The notes under the pieces were generated by a model that saw nothing but the letters and a program-made list of their open reading frames with translations, was not told the origin of the DNA and did no database searches. A stretch of DNA of 63,232 nucleotides from Bacteroidota bacterium (lineage in GTDB: Bacteria; Bacteroidota; Bacteroidia; Cytophagales; Cyclobacteriaceae). The translations under genes and the position numbers were made by a program. Below, in pieces: positions 1-7,087 of the stretch (the stretch's first letter is position 1; every line of letters starts with the position of its first letter). The stretch spans positions 1 through 63,232 of the forward strand of contig JAFDYT010000020.1 in assembly GCA_018266055.1 (NCBI GenBank). The letters run 5' to 3'.

Positions 1-27
1 CCAGCGCTATGGCACATGCACACTGTT
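1..27 (-). repeat. attC-like site of cassette C, cut by the window edge
   Basis: These bases match the outer end of the two complete 163-bp repeats at 636-798 and 1505-1667, ending in the same ACTGTT core. On the minus strand they start the recombination site that follows cassette C. The next bases (25-33, gttggctgc) are the exact reverse complement of 630-638, the first bases of cassette C, as expected for an integron cassette. The rest of the site lies outside the window. Confidence 0.75.
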
Positions 28-43
28 GGCTGCTGGCCCCGTC

Positions 44-619
44 TCACGTTTTAATTAGTTTTGGGTTTCTCCAAATGAATCGTTTATCAACGGTCTCGTG
101 ATTTACATTGGTCATTTGAAGTAAGTGATTTCCAAAATTTCTGTCAAAGTTTTTTGCTAGTCCACGCTTATCAATCTCATCGTGAATTTGTCGCAAGGTC
201 TGTCCCGCTTCAATTAACTTCATTATTTCATTAACATTGTTCTTTTCTGTCGGTGAATCAAGTTGTACGTTCCAGTTGTAAATTGAAATTATGTCCGGAA
301 TTGAATAGTCATTTAACTCGGTCAACCAGTTTGGGTTTTGTTTTAGAATCTCTTTTAGCCTTTCTTTCTGTTCTTTGTCCAACGGCACGATAAAAAATTC
401 ACTGCACGACTCATAGCTGATTGATTTTTTGAATTTGCTGTTCAGAAGTCGTTTAGATATTATAATTCGGTCATCATATTTGTCCCCGATTTTTTTCTTT
501 GGGTCGGTTATCGGATCAAACTCGTCATAATATCGGTCGAGAATTTTTTCAATTCTAAAAATCCCCTTTGAATAAGAATTAACCCATTGTCCAACTTTAA
601 TCATTTGTTCGAATTTCAA
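44..619 (-). CDS. Cassette C: hypothetical protein, 191 aa
   Basis: I do not recognise this soluble, charged protein. It has no signal peptide or membrane segment. The N-terminal half is rich in K, D and Y and looks like a compact alpha/beta fold. Residues about 125-160 (MKLIEAGQTLRQIHDEIDKRG) read as a small helical motif. It is the only gene between two attC-like repeats, has the same orientation as the other two cassettes, and fills almost the whole cassette, which is typical of single-gene cassettes. No promoter of its own is evident, so expression probably depends on read-through from the integrase side. It is more AT-rich than the core genes downstream. Function unknown; existence well supported by its context. 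Confidence 0.7.
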   Translation of the reverse strand: MKFEQMIKVGQWVNSYSKGIFRIEKILDRYYDEFDPITDPKKKIGDKYDDRIIISKRLLNSKFKKSISYESCSEFFIVPLDKEQKERLKEILKQNPNWLTELNDYSIPDIISIYNWNVQLDSPTEKNNVNEIMKLIEAGQTLRQIHDEIDKRGLAKNFDRNFGNHLLQMTNVNHETVDKRFIWRNPKLIKT

Positions 620-635
620 TTAGGGGCTTGCAGCC

Positions 636-798
636 AACGCCTAGTGCATGTGACGTAGCGCGGTTTAGGAGCTAAAGCCAAATGACGAAGGAATGGCTTT
701 AGCGACCTGCTGCGTTCTGTCCCACACACCGAAACTAAATTATGAAAACAAAACTAAAACACAACACCGAACCAGCGCTATGGCACATGCACACTGTT
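636..798 (-). repeat. attC-like recombination site of cassette B (163 bp)
   Basis: This is a complete repeat with AAC at one edge and GTT at the other. Read on the minus strand, the outer arms (AGTGTGCATGTG.. and ..CACATGCACTAGGC) are imperfect inverted repeats ending in a shared AGCGC/GCGCT block. The interior holds a second hairpin formed by CTAAAGCCA and TGGCTTTAG. The repeat at 1505-1667 has the same length and almost the same sequence. The bases at 796-805 (gttagcggcc) are the exact reverse complement of 1498-1507, the start of cassette B. It is longer than most attC sites I know of, but the organisation (cassette-specific outer box, conserved inner arms, variable loop) is the same. Confidence 0.8.
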
Positions 799-809
799 AG
801 CGGCCGTTT

Positions 810-1475
810 TCATCCCGCACTGATTTTCCTCAATCTGTCCAGTATGTCATTTGTTGTTCTTACGAGTCCAACAGTTTTGTGTCTCGTGAATTGAGGTTCT
901 GTAATTTTTGCGATCTCTAAGGCAAGTCCAGCGAGTCTTTTGGCTTCTTCTTTTTTGTCCAATTGGTCACAGAGTTCTGCTGCAACTCGCGTATAAAAAA
1001 ATCTGTCATCATTTAGAGACAAGGATCCGCCAGTCGCTTCAAAGTCCACAGTCAACAATTTGTATGCTTCTTCAAATTTGTCACGTTTGTCTAACTCTAA
1101 AATGGTCTCCGCTAATTTAACGTCCGCCACTCCAGAAGTCCCGCTTCTGCTCTTACGTTTGTAATGATCTGTCACCTGTCTATAAAAGTGTTCAGCTTCT
1201 TCGAATTGTCCCGTTTTATAAAAGTAGTCCCCAAGTTGTTCTTTCCCGAAAATTGTGGAGAAGTCCTCGGTCGGAAATTCCTCAATCAGTCTCCTCATTA
1301 GTTGAAGTCCTACGTTTTGAAATTCACTATTAGCTGAGTCCAAAAGGTAGCTCGCTTGAATCCGTAAGTATTGCGCTTTATTAAAAGGTCCACGAGCTCG
1401 TTTAAGTTTAGTTTCAAACAATTCACTTGTGTCCTTGTCCCACGTTGTATTTCTATACCATTCTACTTGTCCCAT
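810..1475 (-). CDS. Cassette B: TPR-like helical protein, 221 aa
   Basis: The protein appears to be an all-helical soluble tetratricopeptide-like repeat protein. Successive helix pairs of about 34 residues can be seen from residue 30 to 200, for example a stretch reading GDYFYKTGQFEEAEHFYRQV, and a later EEAYKLL, which follow the TPR pattern of small and large residues. There is no signal peptide. TPR proteins usually mediate protein-protein contacts, but no partner is evident. It is the sole gene of the middle cassette, flanked on both sides by attC-like repeats, and shares orientation with its neighbours. The start at 1475 lies close to the cassette edge, leaving little room for a promoter. 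Specific function unknown. Confidence 0.75.
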   Translation of the reverse strand: MGQVEWYRNTTWDKDTSELFETKLKRARGPFNKAQYLRIQASYLLDSANSEFQNVGLQLMRRLIEEFPTEDFSTIFGKEQLGDYFYKTGQFEEAEHFYRQVTDHYKRKSRSGTSGVADVKLAETILELDKRDKFEEAYKLLTVDFEATGGSLSLNDDRFFYTRVAAELCDQLDKKEEAKRLAGLALEIAKITEPQFTRHKTVGLVRTTNDILDRLRKISAG

Positions 1476-1504
1476 GATTGTTTGTTGTCCGGAAAATGGC
1501 CGCT

Positions 1505-1667
1505 AACGCCTAGTGCATGTGACGTAGCGCGGTCGAGGAGCTAAAGCCAAATGAGGAACGAATGGCTTTAGCGACCTGCAGCGTTTTGTCCCAGACACCG
1601 AAACTAAATTATGAAAACAAAACTAAAACACAACACCGAACCAGCGCTATGGCACATGCACACTGTT
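1505..1667 (-). repeat. attC-like recombination site of cassette A (163 bp)
   Basis: This is the second complete copy, identical in length to 636-798 and differing at only a few positions in the interior loop. Minus-strand order is cassette-specific box, AACAGTGTGCATGTGC arm, long loop with the CTAAAGCCA/TGGCTTTAG hairpin, GCGCTACGTCACATGCAC arm, and GTT core. The bases at 1665-1674 (gttgcctgca) are the exact reverse complement of 2734-2743, the first bases of cassette A. The GTT edge at 1505-1507 runs directly into cassette B. Confidence 0.8.
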
Positions 1668-1683
1668 GCCTGCAGTTTTTACA

Positions 1684-2691
1684 TCACCGCTCTTTATAAC
1701 CAAGCCTGTTCAAAGTCGCTTTGATGTTCTCATCAATCTTTTTCTTCCATGTATAAAATGCGAACGTTACTAAACTCATTGGAAATTTTTGTTTGATGAA
1801 ATTGTCAAAGTCAATTGCTGTTTTATAAATCCTTAATTGCTCCAAGGATGTCAAATTATCAAGTCCGGTCAAAGCTTGAAGACTTTTGCAGTTTAGAATT
1901 TTTAAATCATTTAGTTCTTTGAGCTCCTTGTCGAAGTGAATTGTTTTGAGTTGAATATTATCTTCGACTAAAAGTGTCTTTATCTTTCTGAACTTTGAAA
2001 TATTGCTCAAGTCATTGAAACCTCTTACTCTAACCAATTCTAAATTCTCAATCTGGTTGTCGTCAATTTCTTGAATATTTTCCCGTCCGCCTAAAATGAA
2101 TCGAAGAGTTTTTAGTTTTTTCAAGCGATTCACAAAGTCAACAGGTGTGTTCTTAATTGAATTGAGTGAAAGAAATTCTAAATCTGAAAGGTTACCTACC
2201 GAATCAATATTCTTTCTGTGTTCACCGATTATTAGAAATCTTAACTTTTTGTATTCTTTTAGATAGTCTAGGTTTAGTGATTTGGTTCTCGTTTCCGTAA
2301 TGATGAGTTCAGAAATATTTTTCAGATTATCGGTATTCAGTATTTCCGTTTCCTTCAATTCAAAAACGCCAAGAGACAATTTGTCCAACTTGTCCAGTTC
2401 ACCTATAACTCCAATGTTGTCCGCCTTGAGTAAGCAGTCAGCGTAAAGGCATTTTACGTTAGGTAGTTTTAATAAAGTTTTAAAGTCAAATGAGCCTTGA
2501 TAATGTCCGTAGAAGCGAACTCCAAAATCTTTGTCATATTTTTTACAGAGTCCGTCAAGAATTGAAAGTTGTCGGTCGGTATAAGTTTTGTCCGAGAATT
2601 GAACTATAACATGTTTGTCAGCTTTTAGTTCTTTGTCAATGAGGTCTACGTCAATGTCGGTTGGGTCGTTAATTCGGTTCTGAATTTTCAT
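1684..2691 (-). CDS. Cassette A: leucine-rich-repeat-like protein, 335 aa
   Basis: The protein shows repeated units with L/I spaced as in bacterial leucine-rich repeats (for example LSDLEFLSLNSIKNTP, LTSLEQLRIYKT, LNDLKILNCKSL) across residues about 70-300, with no signal peptide, so it is predicted to be a cytoplasmic solenoid used for binding. It is the first cassette after the recombinase, transcribed in the same direction and only 69 bp from the recombinase stop codon, so it could be read from the same transcript. The coding sequence is AT-rich compared with the recombinase. The LRR call is from pattern reading only; ligand and role are unknown. Confidence 0.75.
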   Translation of the reverse strand: MKIQNRINDPTDIDVDLIDKELKADKHVIVQFSDKTYTDRQLSILDGLCKKYDKDFGVRFYGHYQGSFDFKTLLKLPNVKCLYADCLLKADNIGVIGELDKLDKLSLGVFELKETEILNTDNLKNISELIITETRTKSLNLDYLKEYKKLRFLIIGEHRKNIDSVGNLSDLEFLSLNSIKNTPVDFVNRLKKLKTLRFILGGRENIQEIDDNQIENLELVRVRGFNDLSNISKFRKIKTLLVEDNIQLKTIHFDKELKELNDLKILNCKSLQALTGLDNLTSLEQLRIYKTAIDFDNFIKQKFPMSLVTFAFYTWKKKIDENIKATLNRLGYKER

Positions 2692-2760
2692 TAAGTCCTA
2701 TGTCGTTTGAAATCTAATCTGTCCAGTAAAAATTGCAGGCAACATCCCGCTATATGCACC
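2692..2760 (-). other. Candidate attI-like cassette entry site
   Basis: This 69-bp gap separates the recombinase stop codon from cassette A. Minus-strand bases GGTGCATATAGCGGGAT precede the GTTGCCTGCA that begins cassette A. The junction core GTT at 2741-2743 is where the first cassette joins non-cassette DNA, which is the definition of an attI insertion point. The TGCAT..ATAGCG portion faintly echoes the attC arm. No attC-sized repeat is present here, as expected for an attI. Which bases the recombinase recognises is inference. Confidence 0.5.
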
Positions 2761-3897
2761 TTATTGCATATAGCCCTCTATTGTTTTTACGAAGTTAGTT
2801 TTTTGAACCAGATTATCCAACGGACTTACCAGTTTGCCAAATCCCTTCGTGGTCACGTGCGCATAGCGCTCGGTAGTCTTCGAACTTTCATGCCCCAGCA
2901 ATTCCTGTATGTACCGCAAGTCAGTACCGCTTTCCAGCAAATGCGTGGCAAAACTATGGCGCAACGTGTGCGGACTCACGTTCTTTTTAATACCCGCCAG
3001 TCGCGCCGCCCGCTTTACGATGCTGTTGATACTCCGCTCGCTATAGGGCACACCCTCACCTCCTTCAAACAGAAATTTTTTGGGCCTGTAGTGTGCTACA
3101 TACGTTAGCAGCAGCGCATAGGCCACCTGCGAGAGCAGTGTCACCCGGTCTTTCATGCCCTTGCCGCAGCGCACATAAATCACATTGCGCGCATGATCAA
3201 TATCGGCAGGTGTTAACGCAAGCAGCTCGCCCCGCCTCAACCCTGCCGAATACAGCAAACACAGTATGCTGCGGTGCTTGAGGTTGGTGGTGCACCGCAG
3301 CATGGCCGCCACCTCTTCCTCACTCAGCACGGTAGGGAGTGTGCGCACGGGGCGCGGACGCTCTACATAATAGACTTTACGCTCTTCTTTTTTCACCCGC
3401 TCCAGGTAAAACTTGATGGCGTTTATAGCCTGGTTTTGCGTAGCATGACTCACCTGCTTGTCGCGCACCAGATAGTAAAGGTGTCGATCCACGTCGGCAG
3501 TTGTAAAATCCGTGGCGGTACACGGGTAGATAAACGCTAAAAATTTCCTGAATTGCACTTCGTAGTTGGCGCGCGTGGCGTCGGTATACCGCAATCGCAC
3601 AAGCGTTTCTGCAAAGTCTGCAGGCACAGTGATCCACGCCTTTACCAACGCTTCAGGCAAGGGCTTTCCCTCCTCACCCCAACCGCTCAGCGCTACGGTA
3701 GCGTGTTCGCGCAAAGCCTCCTGCCACTGGCGTAGGACTTCAGGAGTGTAAGGCCCGTAATAGCAGCCATGCGTTTTAGAATACTGGCGCCCGACTGTGT
3801 TATTCACCACGCCGAATGCGCCACCCCGTAGCCTGCCTTCCACAGCAATGCACAACGTGTTGCCGTGCCAAAGGGGTGAGAGTAGTATTGATTCCAT
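2761..3897 (-). CDS. Tyrosine recombinase / integron-integrase-like, 378 aa
   Basis: This is a site-specific recombinase of the phage-integrase (XerC/D, IntI) superfamily. Residues about 90-175 form the SAM-like core-binding domain and 185-360 the catalytic domain. The catalytic set can be read as R221, K246, H310, R313, H336 and the nucleophile Y345 (ERYAHV). The tail SPLDNL resembles the SPLD tail of IntI enzymes, but the roughly 16-residue insertion that marks true IntI between the K and H-x-x-R motifs is absent, so by family criteria it is XerC/D-like. An N-terminal extension of about 90 residues is typical of Bacteroidota members. It lies immediately 5' of three gene cassettes in the same orientation, so it is the obvious enzyme for their movement. 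All catalytic residues are intact. Confidence 0.88.
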   Translation of the reverse strand: MESILLSPLWHGNTLCIAVEGRLRGGAFGVVNNTVGRQYSKTHGCYYGPYTPEVLRQWQEALREHATVALSGWGEEGKPLPEALVKAWITVPADFAETLVRLRYTDATRANYEVQFRKFLAFIYPCTATDFTTADVDRHLYYLVRDKQVSHATQNQAINAIKFYLERVKKEERKVYYVERPRPVRTLPTVLSEEEVAAMLRCTTNLKHRSILCLLYSAGLRRGELLALTPADIDHARNVIYVRCGKGMKDRVTLLSQVAYALLLTYVAHYRPKKFLFEGGEGVPYSERSINSIVKRAARLAGIKKNVSPHTLRHSFATHLLESGTDLRYIQELLGHESSKTTERYAHVTTKGFGKLVSPLDNLVQKTNFVKTIEGYMQ

Positions 3898-4361
3898 GAC
3901 GCAACATTCAATACTATTTTCATTCTAAACCCGTAAATAAATCTATATAATCGATTATAATCGTTTGCAAACACTTATACAGAACGTAATCATGGTTCGT
4001 GAGCAGCCAGCGTACCTCATACCTCGTCCCTCGTATTTCGTACCTTTACCCTCGTACCTTTACCCTCGTACCTCGTATTTCGTGCCTCTCCCCTCATACC
4101 TCGTACCTCCACCCTCGTACCTCTCCCCTCGTACCTCAAATCTCGTACCTCGTACCTCTACTCTCTATATATATAGTACTAACCCGGACCTTCCTCGTAA
4201 TATATAGCAAACACTGCGGATAGGCTGCCAATTACCGGATAATCATACCCCTTTTTCGTTTTATTTCGTTAGTTGTTTCGTTGTATTTCGTTAGTTGAGT
4301 CCTTACGGTAAGTAAAAATCTTTGATTTTGGCCTGATTTCAGGGTTTCCTCTGTTGGCATA
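3898..4361. other. Intergenic: integrase 5' region with pyrimidine-rich tract
   Basis: No credible gene is present. The first 110 bp are AT-rich and would hold the integrase promoter on the minus strand. The middle is the CTCGTAC-type tract listed separately. The remainder (about 4170-4361) contains tatata runs and two TTTCGTTAGTTG-like direct copies near 4262-4295. Confidence 0.6.
4010..4172. repeat. Degenerate heptamer tract (CTCGTAC), 7/21-bp period
   Basis: About 160 bp consist of variants of CTCGTAC (cctcgtacctcgtatttcgt and the like). Read in triplets, the tract gives a 7-residue periodic peptide of the P-R-T-S-Y-L-V type, so the period is also 21 bp. More than one frame stays open only because the unit lacks stop codons. 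The strand is pyrimidine-rich. It lies between the recombinase and the first minisatellite and shares the multiple-of-seven period with both minisatellites in the window. Confidence 0.8.
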
Positions 4362-4525
4362 GTGATTGTAAAGTATGCCAACTGTATGCAAAGACTTACT
4401 ATACATTATTCCTTCACTAAAAAAGCTAACCTGAAATTAAAGTCAGGACTTCTGGTAGGTGATAATACCCTTACCAGGCTTGCCACGAATGAGGTTATAC
4501 TCTACTCAGGTCATTTTGCCAGCAG

Positions 4526-4832
4526 ATTAGACGACATAGGTAGTAAGTCTGCTGACTTGCTATCTATGCTAGACGACATGGACAGTAAGTCTACTGACTT
4601 GGTACCCATGTTAGACGACATGGACAGTAAGTCTGCTGACTTGGTACCCATGTTAGATGACATGGACAGTAAGTCTGCTGACTTGGTACCCATGTTAGAT
4701 GACATGGACAGTAAGTCTACTGACTTGGTACCCATGTTAGACGACACGGACAGTAAGTCTATTGACTTGGTACCCATGTTTGACGACATGGACAGTAAGT
4801 CTGCTGACTTGGTACCCATGTTAGATGACATA
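4526..4832. repeat. 42-bp tandem repeat array, about 7.3 units
   Basis: Seven near-identical 42-bp units plus a partial one. Within a unit, ACATGG and CCATGT, and AAGTC and GACTT, are symmetrically placed around a central TGCT, giving a 36-bp dyad. Each unit can thus form a hairpin and reads similarly on both strands (KSADL-type peptides on each). The unit splits into two 21-bp halves. Units differ at a few bases (gct/act/att, gac/gat). There are no spacers, so it is not a CRISPR. It lies 187 bp upstream of the FN3-like gene at 5019. Confidence 0.92.
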
Positions 4833-5018
4833 GTAGCAACTTGTCTTTCGAAGTACAACCCATAAAAAAAGAAGCGATATGCATGTTTCACCCTTAACCC
4901 CAATGCCTATGAAATGATTTTAGTTTTTTCTTAACGAGTTAAATAATGTATCACGCAGTAAGGATTCACGTGCGCTGGAAAGCTGCACGAACCGATGCTG
5001 CATTAACCAAACAAAAAT

Positions 5019-5630
5019 ATGGTTGTAGTAAAAATGGGCTTAGCCAGACTAAGCAAATCTGCAAAGATAGTGTTCACCCGCTCGCTGATTACACAGACGA
5101 CGGGCAACCCTAACTTTACATCGCCGATGCCAACGCTCACCGCGATGGCTTCCGGGGTCAACGTATTCGAGGCTGCCTTACTGGCCGCCAAGAGCGGTGG
5201 TCCTGATGAACGCGCCGTGGCACGCGCTAAGGAAGAGTTGCTTGACTCACTGTTGCGTCAGTTTTTCAGCTACGTACAGTTGACTGCCAATGCCAACCCT
5301 GCTGCCGCCGAAGCCATTGTGCTCAGCGCCGGCTTGCAGGTAAAAAGCAAAGGTGTACGTAAGGTTGAGCCTTTTTATGTGAAACTCACCGGAAACCCCG
5401 GCGAAGTAGAAGCGTATCAGAAAGGCACCGGATACTGCGCGTATGAATTCCAGATCTGCACGGACCTCACCAACGAAGCCAACTGGGTAACGTTTGAGGC
5501 AGGCACGCGCGGACGTGTAGTGAAAGGCGGTCTTGCGCCTAACACACGGTATTACTTCCGTGCACGGGTGATCGACAAAAACGGTCGCTCGGCGTGGAGT
5601 GATGTACGCAGTGTGTTTGTGATGGCGTAA
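5019..5630 (+). CDS. Fibronectin type III-like protein (module 1), 203 aa
   Basis: The N-terminal half (residues about 10-115) is helical and carries TGNPNFTSPMPTL, GGPD and NPAAAEAIVLSAG motifs. The C-terminal half (about 120-200) looks like a fibronectin type III beta-sandwich: YEFQICTDLTN..NW, then LAPNTRYYFRARVIDKNGRSAWS. There is no clear signal peptide. A paralog at 24796-25410 shares the same motifs in the same order. From memory, proteins of this build are recurrent in Bacteroidota but I know of no assigned function. The start at 5019 aligns with the MKYVVV start of the paralog; a second ATG at 5034 is possible. A 42-bp minisatellite lies upstream and a terminator directly downstream, so it is monocistronic. 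Confidence 0.85.
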   Translation: MVVVKMGLARLSKSAKIVFTRSLITQTTGNPNFTSPMPTLTAMASGVNVFEAALLAAKSGGPDERAVARAKEELLDSLLRQFFSYVQLTANANPAAAEAIVLSAGLQVKSKGVRKVEPFYVKLTGNPGEVEAYQKGTGYCAYEFQICTDLTNEANWVTFEAGTRGRVVKGGLAPNTRYYFRARVIDKNGRSAWSDVRSVFVMA

Positions 5631-5644
5631 GCAGATGTAAAACA

Positions 5645-5680
5645 AAAAGGCTTCCATGAAGACGGAAGCCTTTTCTTTTT
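5645..5680 (+). terminator. Rho-independent terminator after FN3-like gene 1
   Basis: Stem AAAAGGCTTCC / GGAAGCCTTTT with an 8-base loop is followed by TTTTCTTTTT, starting 15 bp after the stop codon at 5630. Confidence 0.85.
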
Positions 5681-5875
5681 GTTATTAGTTATTTGTTATC
5701 AGTTAATTGTTAATCGCGTGACCCGATGACACCGATAGTATCGTTTACTCAGCACTACGATTAACGATTATACAGATAACCATTAACCCCTCCCGAGAAC
5801 GATAGTCAGGTTTACTCAATACTACAATTAACAAATAACAAATAACCATTAACCTCGCCCCCTACCTCCTATTTC

Positions 5876-5883
5876 TAACTTTG
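5876..5883 (+). promoter_or_regulatory. Predicted -7 box (TAACTTTG) of the nucleoid-associated protein gene
   Basis: The sequence fits the Bacteroidota -7 consensus TAnnTTTG and lies 37 bp before the start codon at 5921. No good -33 TTG was found at the usual spacing. The preceding 5681-5870 is an AT-rich stretch of related TTAATTGTTAATCG / CGATTAACGATTA segments without a gene. Confidence 0.5.
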
Positions 5884-5920
5884 ACTAACTTGCCCCACTC
5901 ATTAAAGTATCCTCAGCCCC

Positions 5921-6946
5921 ATGATTGAATTTCACGACGCGCTCATCGACCAGCTTATCTTTCACCGCATCAGCACCGACAGCGAGAAATGCATCGTCAG
6001 CAATAAACTATATAGCCTCGGCCATGCCGAAGAAGAAAAAATCCTGAAAGATATCTTCCTCAAGGCGTTTACTTCCATTGGCATCACCTATCAGTTTCAC
6101 CACGACGTCGATATTTCCTTAAACCCGCTTTTTAAAATAGCCGAAGGCGTGCACGAAGGCGACAACTTCATTATGAAGTCGATCAACATTCACCAGCACC
6201 TGAAAGCGGTGTCCAAACATCCCAACATCAAAGACGGCGATCTGTTTGTGGTGAAGTTCGACGGCATTCGTTTCAACAACCAGTCGTGCGAGGCGCTCGG
6301 CATTTACAAAATCGAAAACAAGGAAAGCTTCATCGAAACCACCGCGAAAGCCAACGGCGACATGGGCCTGACTTTCCGTAAGGGTATCGGCAGGAAACTG
6401 GATAAGGCTTGTCTTATTTTATTCACCGACACCACGTACCCTGTGTTCGTCATCGACAACAACAGCCACGAAACCGACTACTGGCAAAACGAGTTCATCA
6501 AGGTGAGCCTGCGTAAGGATAACATCAACAGCACAAGCCAGTTTCTTTCGCTGGCCAAATCGTTTGTCACCGACCAGTACCCCACGGAGTTTGAGTCCAC
6601 CAAAGCCGACCAGATTGAACTGCTCGGCCGCTCGGTAGAGTATTTCAAAGGCCGAGAGAATTTCAATAAACAGGAATTTGAACGCGAGGTATTACAAGAC
6701 AAAGGCATCATTGAATCGTTCCGCGACTTTGATTCGGCGTACCGCAGCACCAACCACATAGACATGGCCGACGAGTTTGAAATCTCGGCGTATGCCGTCA
6801 AGAAACAAGCGCGACTATTCAAGTCGGTACTGAAGCTCGACAAGAACTTTCACATCTACATTCACGGCAACCGCGACCTGATTGAACAAGGCGTAGAGAA
6901 AGACGGCCGGAAATACTATAAGATTTATTACAAAGAGGAAAGCTAG
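5921..6946 (+). CDS. Nucleoid-associated protein, NdpA/YejK-like (NA37 family), 341 aa
   Basis: Length and pattern fit the 37-kDa nucleoid-associated protein family: an N-terminal helical segment ending in DISLNPLFKIAEGV, a central EALGIYKIENKESFIE strand region, then LDKACLILF and a long C-terminal helical part with a basic YAVKKQARLFKS stretch. E. coli YejK is a nucleoid-associated protein of uncertain role, acting in the cytoplasm. There is no signal peptide. The gene is monocistronic with its own -7 box. It converges with the efflux operon (stop at 6946 against the small gene ending at 6967). DNA binding is inferred from the family. Confidence 0.82.
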   Translation: MIEFHDALIDQLIFHRISTDSEKCIVSNKLYSLGHAEEEKILKDIFLKAFTSIGITYQFHHDVDISLNPLFKIAEGVHEGDNFIMKSINIHQHLKAVSKHPNIKDGDLFVVKFDGIRFNNQSCEALGIYKIENKESFIETTAKANGDMGLTFRKGIGRKLDKACLILFTDTTYPVFVIDNNSHETDYWQNEFIKVSLRKDNINSTSQFLSLAKSFVTDQYPTEFESTKADQIELLGRSVEYFKGRENFNKQEFEREVLQDKGIIESFRDFDSAYRSTNHIDMADEFEISAYAVKKQARLFKSVLKLDKNFHIYIHGNRDLIEQGVEKDGRKYYKIYYKEES

Positions 6947-6966
6947 GTTTCCAATAAACGAAACGA

Positions 6967-7080
6967 TTACTTCTTCTTCTCCGACTGGAGGAAAAAATAA
7001 AAGCACGTGCCCATAATCACTACAAACAACAGCAGGAGCCAAAGCTGTATCTGGTTTTGAAGATAGGGGTCTGTCTCCAT
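6967..7080 (-). CDS. Small membrane peptide at end of efflux operon, 37 aa
   Basis: The peptide begins METDPYLQNQ, has one transmembrane helix of about 20 residues (LWLLLLFVVIMGTCFYFFL), and ends in a basic KKK. Its start is 7 bp downstream of the TSUP stop codon, so it belongs to the same transcript. Such single-helix peptides are often accessory subunits of membrane complexes (compare AcrZ with AcrB), but that comparison is only by size and context. It is short, so some risk of chance remains; the clean hydrophobic core and tight spacing argue for a real gene. Confidence 0.6.
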   Translation of the reverse strand: METDPYLQNQIQLWLLLLFVVIMGTCFYFFLQSEKKK

Positions 7081-7087
7081 CGTGTAG

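Noticed and set aside
636-1667. The 163-bp repeats as a MITE or insertion-sequence remnant
   Set aside because: Cassette-specific pairing of 9-10 bp at each unit's two ends fits attC recombination and not target-site duplication or terminal inverted repeats.
3965-4223. Two overlapping open frames in the CTCGTAC tract
   Set aside because: They are low-complexity S/Y/P/L readings of a heptamer tract in two frames at once, with no start or domain evidence.
4526-4832. CRISPR array
   Set aside because: Units abut directly without variable spacers and no cas gene is present. The same applies to 25699-26120.
4362-4903. Overlapping long open frames on both strands across the 42-bp array (167 and 130 codons)
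   Set aside because: A unit of 42 bp without stops keeps a frame open on each strand automatically. The dyad explains why both read alike, and no signal, start context or conserved non-repeat domain supports either.
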